Part shown: piece after piece, positions 33,183-42,903 of the stretch
How positions within the stretch are numbered: the first letter of the stretch is position 1
Layout: each line of letters begins with the position of its first letter
NCBI RefSeq assembly: GCF_009711225.1
Contig: NZ_WMIE01000008.1
Span: forward strand, 1-64,000
Reading direction: 5' to 3'
Length of the DNA stretch: 64,000 nucleotides
Source of the DNA: Paracoccus aestuariivivens
GTDB taxonomy: Bacteria > Pseudomonadota > Alphaproteobacteria > Rhodobacterales > Rhodobacteraceae
Notes under the pieces: model-generated
The model's database searches: none
Told to the model about the DNA's origin: nothing
Seen by the model: only the letters and a program-made list of their open reading frames with translations
Made by a program: the position numbers and the translations under genes

Positions 33183-34591
33183 CCTTTCAGCGCGTCTTGC
33201 AGCCGCAATTCGGCAATCCGCATCACCTGACGTTCTGCGGTGCTGCGCTCGGTTCTGGTGTCATTGGCAAGGCGCGCCTGCATGGCCGCCATGATCCCTG
33301 CCTTGTCGTGGTCCCTGACCGCGATGATGAAGGGGAAGCCGTGCTTGGCCACATATTCGGAGTTCACGCGCTGGAACTCGGCGCGTTCTCCGTCGGTCAG
33401 GGCGTCGAGACCGGCGGAGGCCTGCTCGGAGGTGCTTTCCGCGGTCAGCCGTTTGGCTTGCGCCAGCTTGCCCGCTAGGTCGGGGTGGGCGATCAGAACG
33501 CCAAGACGCTCCTGATCGCTGGCAGCGCGGAAGATCTGCGCCATGCGTGCGGCAAGCCCCGATGCTGTATCATGAACCGCGCCCATTTCGCCGTCCCAGA
33601 CGCGCTCGGCGATGAAGGGGGAATGTTCGTAGATGCCGCCGAATTTTTGCACAAAGGCGTCGCGGTCCATTCCCGAGGGGCGATGGCGCGGCTGATAAGG
33701 ATGTTCCTTGGCCCAGTGGCGCGCGATATCCAGACGCGAGGCGAACCAGACACCCTCATGCGCGCGGCAGTGGTCGAGGAACTTCTGGATTGCGATGGCC
33801 CGCCCCGGACGTCCGGCCAGACGGCAATGCAGACCGATGGACATCATCTTGGGCGCACCGGCCTGACCTTCGGCATAAAGCACGTCGAAGCTGTCGCGCA
33901 GATAGTCGAAGAACTCGACGCCCGTTCCGAAGCCCTGACCCGACGAAAACCGCATGTCATTGGCGTCCATCGTATAGGGCACCATCAGTTGCGGCTTGTT
34001 CTTGTGGACGTGCCAATAGGGCAGGTCGTCGGCGATGGTGTCGGCGAGATATTCGAAGCCGCCTTCCTCGCAGCCCAGTTCGACCGTGTTCATCGAGGTC
34101 CGGCCCTGATAGAAGCCGCGCGGCCGCTCGCCGGTGACAAGGGTGTGCAGTTCGATGGCCTTGGCGATGTGCTCGGCCTCGACCTCGCGGGGGATGTCGC
34201 GGTAGTCGATCCATTTCAACCCGTGGGTCGCGATTTCCCATCCGGCGCGTTGCATGGCAGCGACCTGTTCGGGGTTGCGCTCAAGCGAGGTGGCGACGCC
34301 GTAGACGGTGACGGGGATATCTTTCAGCATCCGGTACAGCCGCCAGAAGCCCGCCCGCGCGCCATAGTCGTAGATCGACTCCATGTTCCAATGGCGTTTG
34401 CCCGGCCATGGTTGCGCGCCGATGATTTCGGACAGGAACGCTTCCGAGGCGGCATCGCCATGTTCGATGCTGTTCTCGCCGCCTTCTTCGTAGTTCACGA
34501 CGATCTGGACCGCGATCTTTGCGCCACCCGGCCAACGGGGGTCAGGGGCGTTTTCGCCATATCCGATCATGTCGCGGCTATATCGCATCAC
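33179..34591 (-). CDS. puuE: bifunctional allantoinase (PuuE type) - OHCU decarboxylase fusion
   Basis: This is a 470-residue protein. Residues 1 to about 305 are a polysaccharide-deacetylase-like allantoinase (VNYEEGGENS, TATHGLKW-like ATHGLKWIDY, YQGRTSMNTVELG, MSIGLHCRLAGRPGR), hydrolysing allantoin to allantoate. Residues from about 305 are an OHCU decarboxylase UraD (FGGIYEHSPFIAERVW, LIAHPDLAGKLAQA, HGFPFIIAVRDH), which makes (S)-allantoin. Separate genes are usual; fusion of these two consecutive steps is known in some proteobacteria. It is divergent from the permease gene. Confidence 0.92.
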   Translation of the reverse strand: MMRYSRDMIGYGENAPDPRWPGGAKIAVQIVVNYEEGGENSIEHGDAASEAFLSEIIGAQPWPGKRHWNMESIYDYGARAGFWRLYRMLKDIPVTVYGVATSLERNPEQVAAMQRAGWEIATHGLKWIDYRDIPREVEAEHIAKAIELHTLVTGERPRGFYQGRTSMNTVELGCEEGGFEYLADTIADDLPYWHVHKNKPQLMVPYTMDANDMRFSSGQGFGTGVEFFDYLRDSFDVLYAEGQAGAPKMMSIGLHCRLAGRPGRAIAIQKFLDHCRAHEGVWFASRLDIARHWAKEHPYQPRHRPSGMDRDAFVQKFGGIYEHSPFIAERVWDGEMGAVHDTASGLAARMAQIFRAASDQERLGVLIAHPDLAGKLAQAKRLTAESTSEQASAGLDALTDGERAEFQRVNSEYVAKHGFPFIIAVRDHDKAGIMAAMQARLANDTRTERSTAERQVMRIAELRLQDALKG

Positions 34592-34806
34592 TTGCGTCCT
34601 TCTGGTGTTCCGGCCTATGTGCAGTCATCATCTGTAGATGGGTAACGGCAAGCCGTGAATTCGTAGAAACAAAACCGAGGTTCGGTTGAAAATACGGTCT
34701 TTGTAAATATTGCGTTGAAACTCTGTCGTCAGAGCCTGCATTCCCGTAGAAGACCGCTAATCCTAATCTGGCCGGCGTGGCGGGCAAACCGCCAGTGGGA
34801 GGATTG

Positions 34807-36108
34807 ATGCTAGAAAAACAGTTCGGCCTTGAGGCCAAGGGCACCAATGTCAGGACCGAGGTGATCGCTGGTATCACCACCTTCCTGACCATGGCCTATA
34901 TTATTTTCGTGAACCCCGACATCCTGTCAACGACCGGCATGGACCGCAATGCGGTGTTTGTCGCGACCTGTCTGGCTGCGGCGCTTGGTTCGGCCATCAT
35001 GGCGCTTTGGGCGAACTGGCCCATCGGCATGGCTCCTGGCATGGGGCTGAACGCCTTTTTCGCCTTTACCGTCGTGGCGGGGCTGGGCTTCACTTGGCAG
35101 CAGGCGCTGGGGGCAGTGTTCATCTCGGGCCTCGTCTTCCTGTTCCTCTCGGTCACGGGCATCCGTCGCTGGCTGATCGCGGGCATCCCCCATTCGATGC
35201 GCAGCGCAATTGCCGCCGGTATCGGCATGTTCCTTGGGCTGATTGCGTTGAAAACCTCTGGCTTCGTCGTCCCGAACGAGGTCACATTGGTCGGCCTGGG
35301 TGACCTGACCCAGATTCCGGTCCTGTTGGCCGCCTTCGGTTTCTTCCTGATCGCGGCGCTGGACGCGCTGAAGGTCAAAGGCGCGATCCTGATCGGCATT
35401 CTTGCCGTCACCGTGATCTCGATCGCGATTGGCGCAAGCCCGTTCGGCGGCGTGGTCTCGATGCCCCCTTCGATCCTGCCGACCTTCATGCAGCTTGATA
35501 TCGCGGGCGCGCTGACGGTCGGCATCTTCCACGTCATCCTTGTCATGGTGCTGGTCGAGGTCTTCGACGCCACCGGTACGCTGATCGGCGTTGCCAAGCG
35601 CGCCGGTCTGCTGACCGAGGGCCCGACCCATACGAACAAGGGTCTTGGTCGTGCGCTGATGGCGGACTCGACGGCGATCCTTGCCGGCTCGCTTCTGGGA
35701 ACCAGTTCGACGACCGCCTATGTCGAAAGCGCCTCGGGCGTGCAGGCGGGTGGACGGACGGGGCTGACCGCGCTGGTCGTCGCGGTGCTGTTCCTGCTGG
35801 CCATCTTCTTCGCGCCGCTGGCTGGTTCGGTTCCCGCCTATGCGACGGCACCGGCGCTGCTATATGTGGCCTGTCTGATGCTGCGCGAATTCGCGGAGAT
35901 CGAATGGGCCGACGTCACCGAGGCCGCCCCGGCGGTCCTGACGGCTGTGATGATGCCCTTTACCTATTCCATCGCGAATGGCCTTGCCTTTGGCTTTGTC
36001 AGCTATGCGCTGATCAAACTGATGACCGGTCGCGCGCGAGAGGTGCATCTCGCGACCTGGATCGTGGCGGGTCTGTTTGTCATCCGCTTCGCCTTTTTCA
36101 TGGAATAG
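34807..36108 (+). CDS. NCS2-family hypoxanthine/guanine-type permease, AzgA-like
   Basis: This is a 433-residue membrane protein with about 12-13 hydrophobic segments. The start MLEKQFGLEAKGTNVRTEVIAGITTFLTMAYIIFVNP (cited as FGLEAKGTNVRTEV) and later FDATGTLIGVAKRAGL and GTSSTTAYVESASG are hallmarks of the AzgA subgroup. ATG 34807 follows GGAGG. It imports purine bases that feed the catabolic genes divergently placed. A strong terminator follows. Confidence 0.9.
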   Translation: MLEKQFGLEAKGTNVRTEVIAGITTFLTMAYIIFVNPDILSTTGMDRNAVFVATCLAAALGSAIMALWANWPIGMAPGMGLNAFFAFTVVAGLGFTWQQALGAVFISGLVFLFLSVTGIRRWLIAGIPHSMRSAIAAGIGMFLGLIALKTSGFVVPNEVTLVGLGDLTQIPVLLAAFGFFLIAALDALKVKGAILIGILAVTVISIAIGASPFGGVVSMPPSILPTFMQLDIAGALTVGIFHVILVMVLVEVFDATGTLIGVAKRAGLLTEGPTHTNKGLGRALMADSTAILAGSLLGTSSTTAYVESASGVQAGGRTGLTALVVAVLFLLAIFFAPLAGSVPAYATAPALLYVACLMLREFAEIEWADVTEAAPAVLTAVMMPFTYSIANGLAFGFVSYALIKLMTGRAREVHLATWIVAGLFVIRFAFFME

Positions 36109-36130
36109 AGGCGCCCGCCATAAAGCTAGA

Positions 36131-36160
36131 AAGGCCCGCCTGATCGGCGGGCCTTTTTTG
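36131..36160 (+). terminator. rho-independent terminator after the permease
   Basis: AAGGCCCGCC-TGAT-CGGCGGGCCTT followed by TTTTTG. Confidence 0.9.
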
Positions 36161-36325
36161 ACGAAGGTCCATCGGCGGGTGTCCGCCATGCCTGTCGGAT
36201 GATGCATCAAGTTTGGCTGATCTGCTGGCTCGGGGGCTTGCCTTGGTCCTCCGATCACCATCTAAGCCGTCCGATCGAGATGAACGGAACCCCAGCGGCA
36301 ATCGGTGGGGATGGGAGATGGGCCT

Positions 36326-36502
36326 ATGCCAAAATTGACTGTCATTGCTGTTTGTGCCTTGACGCTTGCCGTCAGCGCCTGCGGGCCGAACACAGCAACG
36401 CGCGCTACGACGGGGGCCGCCGCAGGTGCGCTCGTTGCCGGACCGGTCGGCGCGGTTGCTGGCGCAGCCATCGGAGGCAGTGGCGCAGTTCACATCCGCT
36501 AG
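36326..36502 (+). CDS. small lipoprotein with glycine-zipper segment
   Basis: This 58-residue protein starts at ATG 36326 (GGGAGAT upstream). A lipobox LAVSAC places the lipidated Cys near residue 18, and the mature part is a Gly/Ala-rich zipper (ATTGAAAGALVAGPVGAVAGAAIGG). Such peptides are common in Rhodobacterales, without a set function. It stands alone. Confidence 0.75.
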   Translation: MPKLTVIAVCALTLAVSACGPNTATRATTGAAAGALVAGPVGAVAGAAIGGSGAVHIR

Positions 36503-37051
36503 GGGATTGCGCCATCATATCTTCCGTAACCTTTGCAGAAGTTACGGTAGGCAAATTGCATGAATGGATCCGCGCCGGACTGCTGGCCGATAGGCTGGTG
36601 GCCGAGGCGATAGCGGTCGAAATCATCAGAATGATCCGGGACGGTCGAACGCCGCGATCCTCGTCGATCTGCCGAACTCTTCGCGGTGTCTCAGGGCATT
36701 TCGAAAAGCGAGATGTTGGGTTTCCTGTATCGCGAGATGGCGACATCGAGGCTCGCGGCGTCGTCTCGCAATGCAGGCGAGCGGCGCGTGCCAACCTAGG
36801 ATGATGTCGGGGGATACATCGCGACTTCATCAGTTTCCGCAACCTGACCTCTGACGCCGACCTCACTTGGGCGGAGCCTGACGTTCTCCTTCTTGGAGGT
36901 GCCATCGCATCCGTGGCCAGAAGAAGACGGATTTGCCGTCGCAGCGACCTTTCAACCCTGATCTCCACAAGGCAATTTTTTGTGTGCTGAGATCAGGGCT
37001 TGATGGGTGTTGCGCATTCCTTTGATTAGTCTGCTCCTGGGGCGGCTAGGA
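36503..37051. other. intergenic region without recognisable gene
   Basis: 549 bases contain only weak frames that resemble no family I know (for example a plus-strand frame to about 36804 reading GKLHEWIRAGLLADRLV). An inverted repeat CCCTGATCTC / GAGATCAGGG at 36956-36998 encloses a TTTTTTGTG run. It may be decayed coding DNA. Confidence 0.5.
36956..36998. repeat. 10-bp inverted repeat, possible terminator of guaD operon
   Basis: CCCTGATCTC at 36956-36965 pairs with GAGATCAGGG at 36989-36998. The loop carries a 6-T run on the plus strand. It lies just beyond the minus-strand guaD stop, but the T-run is inside the loop rather than after the stem, so termination is uncertain. Confidence 0.5.
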
Positions 37052-38326
37052 TCACAGCATTGCCTGACCCGCGATATAGGTCTGGGTCACTGCGCGATCA
37101 TCGCCCATGATTTGCAGCACGAACAGTTCTTCGGCCAGCGTTCCGGCCTTTTCCATGCGCAGTGCCATCGCGGGGGTGGCACGGCTATCCAAGACGACGA
37201 AGTCGGCGTCGGTGTCGGGGGCGAGGGTGCCGATGCGGTCCTCCATCCCAAGCGCCAGCGCGTTGCCACGGGTCGCCCAGTGGAAGGCGGCGTAGGGGTG
37301 CAGCTTCTGGCCGCGCAGTTGCAGGATCTTGTAGCCCTCGTTCAGGGTTTGCAGCATCGAGTAGCTGGTGCCGCCGCCAATGTCGGTCGCGATGCCGGTG
37401 GGGACGCCCGCGGCGCGCAGGCCCGCTTCGTCGAACAGACCCGAGCCAAGGAACAGGTTCGAGGTCGGGCAGAAAATCGCGCGGCTGCCGGTTTCGGCCA
37501 TGCGGGCGATTTCGCGTTCGCGTAGGTGGATGCAATGGCCGAGCAGAATTTTCGGACCGAGCAGACCATATGTCTCGTAGATATCAAGATAATCCCGTGC
37601 CTTGGGATAAAGGCTTAAGGTAAATTCTATCTCGGCGAGGTTCTCGCTCAGATGGGTCTGGATGTGGCAATCGGGGTGTTCGCGGACCAAGGCACCTGCG
37701 GACTCCATCTGCTGAGGTGTCGAGGTGATGGCGAAGCGGGGGCTGATGGCGTAGCGCTGGCGGCCACGGCCATGCCATTTCTGGATCAGCGCCTTGCTGT
37801 CGTCATAGCTGGTCTGGGGGGTGTCCAGCACGCCCGCCGGGGCGTTGCGGTCCATCATTACCTTGCCCGCAATCATCGCCATATTGCGCGCCTCGGCGGC
37901 AGAGAAAAGCGCCTCGGCCGATTGGGCATGACTCGAGCAGAAGGCCACGGCCGAGGTGGTGCCATGCGACAAGAGCAGCTTCAGGAAAGCGTCGGCCATG
38001 CGGGTGGCGTGGGCCTCGTCGCTGAACTGAGCCTCGCTGGGGAAGGTATAGGTGTTGAGCCAGTCAAGAAGCTGCGCGCCCCAGCTGGCGATCACCTGCA
38101 CCTGCGGGAAATGCAGATGCGGGTCGATGAAGCCGGGTAGGATCAGGTTCGGGCGGTGGTCGATCTCGGACAGGCCATCGGCACGCAACGAGTCATAATC
38201 GCCGATGGCAGCGATCTTGCCATTCTCGACCAAGATCGCGCCGTCTTCGAGATAGGTGAAGGAATCCTCGGACTCCACCGGGTCCGCGTGGAAAGAGAGC
38301 GTCCGCCCTCGGATCAGTTGTCGCAT
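37052..38326 (-). CDS. guaD: guanine deaminase
   Basis: This is a 424-residue amidohydrolase converting guanine to xanthine. The metal site reads LPGFIDPHLHFPQVQ, with QTHLSEN, LLGHCIHL and ATDIGGGTSYSML, the specific guanine deaminase signatures. I chose the start at MRQLIRGRTLSF, where it overlaps the end of xdhC by 13 bases; a longer frame upstream reads into xdhC. It is last in the xdhA-xdhB-xdhC-guaD operon. Confidence 0.93.
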   Translation of the reverse strand: MRQLIRGRTLSFHADPVESEDSFTYLEDGAILVENGKIAAIGDYDSLRADGLSEIDHRPNLILPGFIDPHLHFPQVQVIASWGAQLLDWLNTYTFPSEAQFSDEAHATRMADAFLKLLLSHGTTSAVAFCSSHAQSAEALFSAAEARNMAMIAGKVMMDRNAPAGVLDTPQTSYDDSKALIQKWHGRGRQRYAISPRFAITSTPQQMESAGALVREHPDCHIQTHLSENLAEIEFTLSLYPKARDYLDIYETYGLLGPKILLGHCIHLREREIARMAETGSRAIFCPTSNLFLGSGLFDEAGLRAAGVPTGIATDIGGGTSYSMLQTLNEGYKILQLRGQKLHPYAAFHWATRGNALALGMEDRIGTLAPDTDADFVVLDSRATPAMALRMEKAGTLAEELFVLQIMGDDRAVTQTYIAGQAML

Positions 38327-39054
38327 GTGAGTTGGGCTGCCGAAATGGTTTGGGTAAGCCGGCCGATGATCTCGGCGGCGGTGAAGGCGGCGATGATCTC
38401 GGGACGTTTGTCCTTCGAGAAACCGGCGCCGATGGGGCAAGTCAGGCGCTCAGTGGTCAGGTCCTGTGCCCCGGCAAAGCGGCGGAATTGTGTAAGCTTG
38501 GTCTTACTGCCGATCATGCCGATATAGGGCGCGTCTTTGCGGCGCAGCGCCTCGGAGGTCAGCAGGAAATCCAGCGCGTGATCATGGGTCAGGATCACAT
38601 AGGAGGTGCCGAGGGGGGCCGAGCGGATCTCGGCCTCGGGCAAGGGGGTCAGGACGGTTTCGCCGCGCGCAAGGCCCAGTTCCTCGGCGCGCTGGTCGAT
38701 CAGGATCGGGCGTAAAGGCAACAGGGCCAAAGCGCGGGACAAAGCGCGCCCGACATGGCCCGCGCCAAAGATCAGGACTTGGGGATGCTCGGGCGGGGCG
38801 GGCATTTCGGTGATGCGGGTCAAAGAGAGTTCCACCCGACCGCCGCAGCATTGGCCGATTTCGGGGCCGAGGGGCACGTCCATTGTCGCGTCGGTCTCGC
38901 CGCGCGCCAGCATCTGCCTTGCGCGGTCGATCGCCATATATTCCAACTGCCCTCCGCCGATCGTGCCTCTGGTCTGGTCGGTCGTCACGATCATTGTGGC
39001 GCCGGCTTCGCGCGGGGCCGAGCCGCGCGTGCGGGTGATGGTGACCCGGATCAT
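38314..39054 (-). CDS. xdhC: xanthine dehydrogenase accessory protein XdhC
   Basis: This 246-residue protein starts MIRVTITRTRGSAPREAG, has MIVTTDQTRGTIGGGQLEYMA, GQCCGGRVEL with the paired Cys, and the Rossmann motif VLIFGAGHVGRAL. XdhC binds molybdenum cofactor, promotes its sulfuration and delivers it to XdhB. Its ATG overlaps the xdhB stop (ATGA). Confidence 0.93.
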   Translation of the reverse strand: MIRVTITRTRGSAPREAGATMIVTTDQTRGTIGGGQLEYMAIDRARQMLARGETDATMDVPLGPEIGQCCGGRVELSLTRITEMPAPPEHPQVLIFGAGHVGRALSRALALLPLRPILIDQRAEELGLARGETVLTPLPEAEIRSAPLGTSYVILTHDHALDFLLTSEALRRKDAPYIGMIGSKTKLTQFRRFAGAQDLTTERLTCPIGAGFSKDKRPEIIAAFTAAEIIGRLTQTISAAQLTCDN

Positions 39055-41348
39055 CTGAGCCTCTCGATCGCCATCAGCACGCGCTCGGGCGTGGCGGGCG
39101 CGTCGATGCGGGGGTTTTCGCGGTAGTCGTTGAAGCTGGCCACCGCCATGTTCAGCGCCTGAAAGACCGAGATGCCCAGCATGAAGGGCGGCTCGCCCAC
39201 GGCTTTCGACCGCTTGATGGTGTTCTCGCGGTTCACCGACCAATCGGCCAGCGCGACGTTGAAGACCTTGGGCCGATCCGAGGCCAGAGGGATTTTATAG
39301 GTCGACGGCGCATGGGTCTTGAGCTGCCCCTTGGCGTCCCACCACAACTCCTCGCTGGTCAGCCAGCCGGTGCCCTGCACAAAGGCACCCTCGACCTGTC
39401 CCTTGTCCAGTGCCGGGTTCAGGCTGCGGCCCACGTCATGGAGCACATCCGCGCGCTCGATCACATATTCGCCGGTCAGCGTGTCCACCGAGACCTCGGC
39501 GCAGGCGGCACCATAGGCGTAGTAATAGAAGGGGCGGCCTTGGCCGGTATCGCGGTTCCAGTGGATCTTGGGCGTCTTGTAGAAGCCCGCCGCCGAAAGC
39601 TGAATCCGCGCCATATAGGCGGTTTTGATGAAGTCCTCGAAGGGGAATTCCTGATCGCCAATGCGGGTGGTTTCTCCGATTGTCACCAGTTCCGGGGGCA
39701 CGCCCTTGGCTTCAGCCGCGAAAGCCGTCAGGCGGGCGATGAGCTGGTTACACGCATCCAGCGCCGCCATGCCGTTCAGGTCCGAGCCTGAACTGGCTGC
39801 CGTGGCCGAGGTGTTCGGCACCTTCTCGGTCGTGGTCTTGGTGATCTTGATGCGGATGATATCGACGCCAAGCGCCTCGGCCACGACTTGGGCGACCTTG
39901 GTGTTCAGGCCCTGACCCATCTCGGTCCCGCCATGGTTCAGATGGATCGAGCCGTCGGAATAGAGGTGGATCAGCGCGCCCGCTTGGTTGAACCAAGTCG
40001 CGGTGAAGCTGATGCCGAACTTGACCGGGGTGATCGCGATGCCCTTGCGGATGGTGCCGCCGCGTGCGTTCCAGTCCAGCACGGCCTGACGGCGGGCATG
40101 GTAATCGCTGCTGGTTTCGAGCTCCTCGAAGATGCGCGGCAGGATCTGGTCCTCGACCTCTTGGTGATAGGGGGTCAGCTGGCCGTTCTGGTAAAGGTTC
40201 AGCTTGCGGATCTCCAAGGGATCGCGGCCAAGGGCATAGGCGATATCCTCGACCACGCGTTCGGCCATGATCACGCCTTGCGGGCCGCCAAAGCCGCGGA
40301 AGGCGGTGTTCGAGCAAGTATTGGTCTTGATCGGATGGCTGCGCAGTTCCACCGCCGGGTAATAATAGGCGTTGTCGGCATGGAACAGCGCGCGGTCCGT
40401 CACCGGGCCGGAGAGATCCGCCGAGAAACCGCAGCGGGCGTAGAAATCTCCCTCGACCGCGTGGATCTTGCCGGTGTCGTCATAGCCCACGTCATAGTCG
40501 ATGACGAAGTCATGGCGCTTGCCGGTGATCTGGAAATCGTCGTCGCGGTCGGGGCGCAGCTTGACCGCGCGGTGCAGCTTCTTGGCCCCCAAAGCGGCGA
40601 TGACCGAGAAGATGTTCATCTGCGTTTCTTTGCCGCCGAACCCTCCGCCCATGCGGCGCACATTGACCACCACCGAATGCGCCGCCGTGCCAAGAACATG
40701 GGCGACCATGTGCTGGACCTCGGACGGGTGCTGGGTCGAGGTGTGGATGATCACATCCTCATCCTCGCCGGGAATGGCGAAGGCGATCTGGCTTTCAAGG
40801 TAGAAATGTTCCTGTCCGCCGACGGTCAGCCGACCCGACAGGCGGCGGGGCGCGCGGGCCAGTTCGGCCATATCGCCGCGCGCGAGCTTCAAGGGCTTCG
40901 TCACATAGCCCATCCCGGCGTCGCGGGCGCTGATTGCGTCCAGCGCGAAGGGCAGTTCGGCGTAGCTGACGCGGGCCAGTTGGCAGGCACGGCGGGCTTG
41001 GTCGCGGGTTTCGGCGATCACGGCAAAGATCGGCTGGCCGTGGAACTGCACCTCGGGGAAGGCAAAGACCGGATCGTCATGCAGCCCGTTCGGGCTGATG
41101 TCGTTGACGCCGGGAATGTCATCGGCGGTCAGGACCAGATGCACGCCCGGGGCCGCGCGCACCGCCGACAGGTCCATTTCCGTGATACGGCCATGGGCCA
41201 CGGTCGACAGCCCCAGATAGGCATGCAGCGTGCCGACGGGTTCGGCGATATCATCGGTATAATCCGCGCGCCCGGTGACGTGCTTGACGGCGGAATCGTG
41301 AATGATCGAGCTATGGGCCGCGCCCTTGACTTGCACGTCCTGTTTCAT
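39051..41348 (-). CDS. xdhB: xanthine dehydrogenase, molybdopterin-binding subunit
   Basis: This 765-residue large subunit holds the molybdenum cofactor. It has HGQPIFAVIAET, the substrate channel RRMGGGFGGKE, AFRGFGGPQGV, and the late KAVGEPPFMLGISVF, where the catalytic Glu lies in GEPP. It oxidises hypoxanthine and xanthine to urate. It overlaps xdhA by ATGA and xdhC by ATGA, forming one translational unit. Confidence 0.96.
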   Translation of the reverse strand: MKQDVQVKGAAHSSIIHDSAVKHVTGRADYTDDIAEPVGTLHAYLGLSTVAHGRITEMDLSAVRAAPGVHLVLTADDIPGVNDISPNGLHDDPVFAFPEVQFHGQPIFAVIAETRDQARRACQLARVSYAELPFALDAISARDAGMGYVTKPLKLARGDMAELARAPRRLSGRLTVGGQEHFYLESQIAFAIPGEDEDVIIHTSTQHPSEVQHMVAHVLGTAAHSVVVNVRRMGGGFGGKETQMNIFSVIAALGAKKLHRAVKLRPDRDDDFQITGKRHDFVIDYDVGYDDTGKIHAVEGDFYARCGFSADLSGPVTDRALFHADNAYYYPAVELRSHPIKTNTCSNTAFRGFGGPQGVIMAERVVEDIAYALGRDPLEIRKLNLYQNGQLTPYHQEVEDQILPRIFEELETSSDYHARRQAVLDWNARGGTIRKGIAITPVKFGISFTATWFNQAGALIHLYSDGSIHLNHGGTEMGQGLNTKVAQVVAEALGVDIIRIKITKTTTEKVPNTSATAASSGSDLNGMAALDACNQLIARLTAFAAEAKGVPPELVTIGETTRIGDQEFPFEDFIKTAYMARIQLSAAGFYKTPKIHWNRDTGQGRPFYYYAYGAACAEVSVDTLTGEYVIERADVLHDVGRSLNPALDKGQVEGAFVQGTGWLTSEELWWDAKGQLKTHAPSTYKIPLASDRPKVFNVALADWSVNRENTIKRSKAVGEPPFMLGISVFQALNMAVASFNDYRENPRIDAPATPERVLMAIERLR

Positions 41349-42790
41349 TCGACCCTCCTCAGACGGTGTTCCGCGCCCGACTGTTCCAGCCAGAAGCGGC
41401 GGAAGAAATTGGCGGCAAGTTGCTGGCGATATTCGGCGCTTGCGCGCCAGTCGCTGAGCGGTTGGAAGTCATTCGCGACGGCTTTTGCGGCGGCCTCAAA
41501 GGTCTCGGCGGCGAAGGGTTTTCCGCGAAGGGCGGCCTCGGCATGGGCGGCGCGTTTGGGGGTCGCCGCCATGCCGCCAAAGGCCACGCGGGCGTCGATG
41601 ATGGTCGCGCCATCGGTTTCGACGCGGAAGGCCGCAGCCGAGGCAGTGATGTCGGCGTGCAGGCGCTTGCTGACCTTATAGGCGGCAATCAGGGCCTCGC
41701 CCTTCAGCGGCACATGGATCGCTTCCACGAATTCGCCGGGAAGGCGGTCCTGTTTGCCGTAAGCCACGAAGTAATCCTCGACCGGCAGATCGCGCGTGCC
41801 TGTCGCGCTGCGCAGCGTCATCGTCGCGCCCAAAGCGATCAGCAAAGGCGGTGTTTCCCCAATGGGCGAGCCATTCGCCACGTTTCCGCCGATGGTCCCG
41901 GCGTTGCGCACCTGCCAGCCGCCAATGCGCCGCCAGTAATCCAGCGCCTCGGGGAAATGGGCCAGTATGAAGGGCTCAAACTCGGTATAGGTCACACCTG
42001 CGCCGATGGTGATCTGGCCCGGCGTGATCTCGATGCGTTTCAGGTCGGCCAGATGCCCGATGAAGACGGCAGGCGAGATGTCTTTCAGGAATTTCGTGAC
42101 CCACAGACCCACATCGGTCGCACCCGCAACGATGGTGGCTTTGGGGTTTTCCGCCAGAACTTGCGCCAGATCGGCGGCGTCTTTCGGCAGGATGGCGCGG
42201 TCTTCGCCACGGGCGATTTCGACCCGTTCGTGGGGGAGGGCGCTCAGCCATGCGGTCACGCGGTCGCGCTCGACGGCGAGGGCGTCCATATGCTGGCCGC
42301 CGGCCTCGCCTGCGGCGAAGGCCGCTTTCACGATCGGCTCATAGCCGGTGCAGCGGCAGAGGTTGCCCTGAAGCGCCGTTTCGATCGCGCCCATATCGGG
42401 GCGGGGGTTCTGCATCCAAAGGCCGTAAAGCGCCATGACGAAGCCCGGCGTGCAGAAGCCGCATTGGCTGCCGTGATGCTCGACCATGGCCGCTTGAACC
42501 GGATGCAAGCCACCTTGGGGACCGCGCAGATGCTCGATGGTGACGATATGGCAGCCGTGGCAGGAGGCGACGAAACGGATGCAGGCGTTGATCGGCTCAT
42601 AGTGCAGATGACCGTGATGCAAGCGGCCCACCAGCACCGTGCAGGCGCCGCAATCGCCCTCGGCGCAGCCTTCCTTGGTGCCGGTCAGGCGGCGGTTCAG
42701 CCGAAGGAAATCCAGCAATGTGTCTCGGGACCCCGCCTCGGTCAGGCGGATCTCGGTATCGTTCAGAAGAAAGCGCAGCTCGCTGCCCAT
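41345..42790 (-). CDS. xdhA: xanthine dehydrogenase, FeS/FAD subunit
   Basis: This is a 481-residue protein. Residues 1-75 are a plant-type 2Fe-2S domain (GCAEGDCGACTVLVG), residues about 80-165 the second 2Fe-2S domain (GSQCGFCTPGFVMA and GNLCRCTGYEPIV), and residues from about 200 the FAD domain (TIVAGATDVGLWVT, NAGTIGGNVANGSPIGE). It carries electrons from molybdenum to NAD+. It is the first gene of its operon and is divergent from a LysR regulator. Confidence 0.96.
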   Translation of the reverse strand: MGSELRFLLNDTEIRLTEAGSRDTLLDFLRLNRRLTGTKEGCAEGDCGACTVLVGRLHHGHLHYEPINACIRFVASCHGCHIVTIEHLRGPQGGLHPVQAAMVEHHGSQCGFCTPGFVMALYGLWMQNPRPDMGAIETALQGNLCRCTGYEPIVKAAFAAGEAGGQHMDALAVERDRVTAWLSALPHERVEIARGEDRAILPKDAADLAQVLAENPKATIVAGATDVGLWVTKFLKDISPAVFIGHLADLKRIEITPGQITIGAGVTYTEFEPFILAHFPEALDYWRRIGGWQVRNAGTIGGNVANGSPIGETPPLLIALGATMTLRSATGTRDLPVEDYFVAYGKQDRLPGEFVEAIHVPLKGEALIAAYKVSKRLHADITASAAAFRVETDGATIIDARVAFGGMAATPKRAAHAEAALRGKPFAAETFEAAAKAVANDFQPLSDWRASAEYRQQLAANFFRRFWLEQSGAEHRLRRVE

Positions 42791-42903
42791 CTAGTCCTCG
42801 CTCGGGTCGCTCATAGAAAAATCTAGATGCGAATTGACCTTTGCGAAATCACAGAATGAGCATAAGACTTTCAGCCGTTCATTGAAAGAAGCGGGTCGGT
42901 TCG

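Noticed and set aside
36199..36804. A 201-residue plus-strand frame spanning the small lipoprotein region
   Set aside because: It conflicts with the better supported lipoprotein frame, starts far upstream without a ribosome site and resembles nothing known.
39888..42826. Long plus-strand frames across xdhB and xdhA
   Set aside because: They run antisense to xanthine dehydrogenase subunits with intact cofactor motifs.
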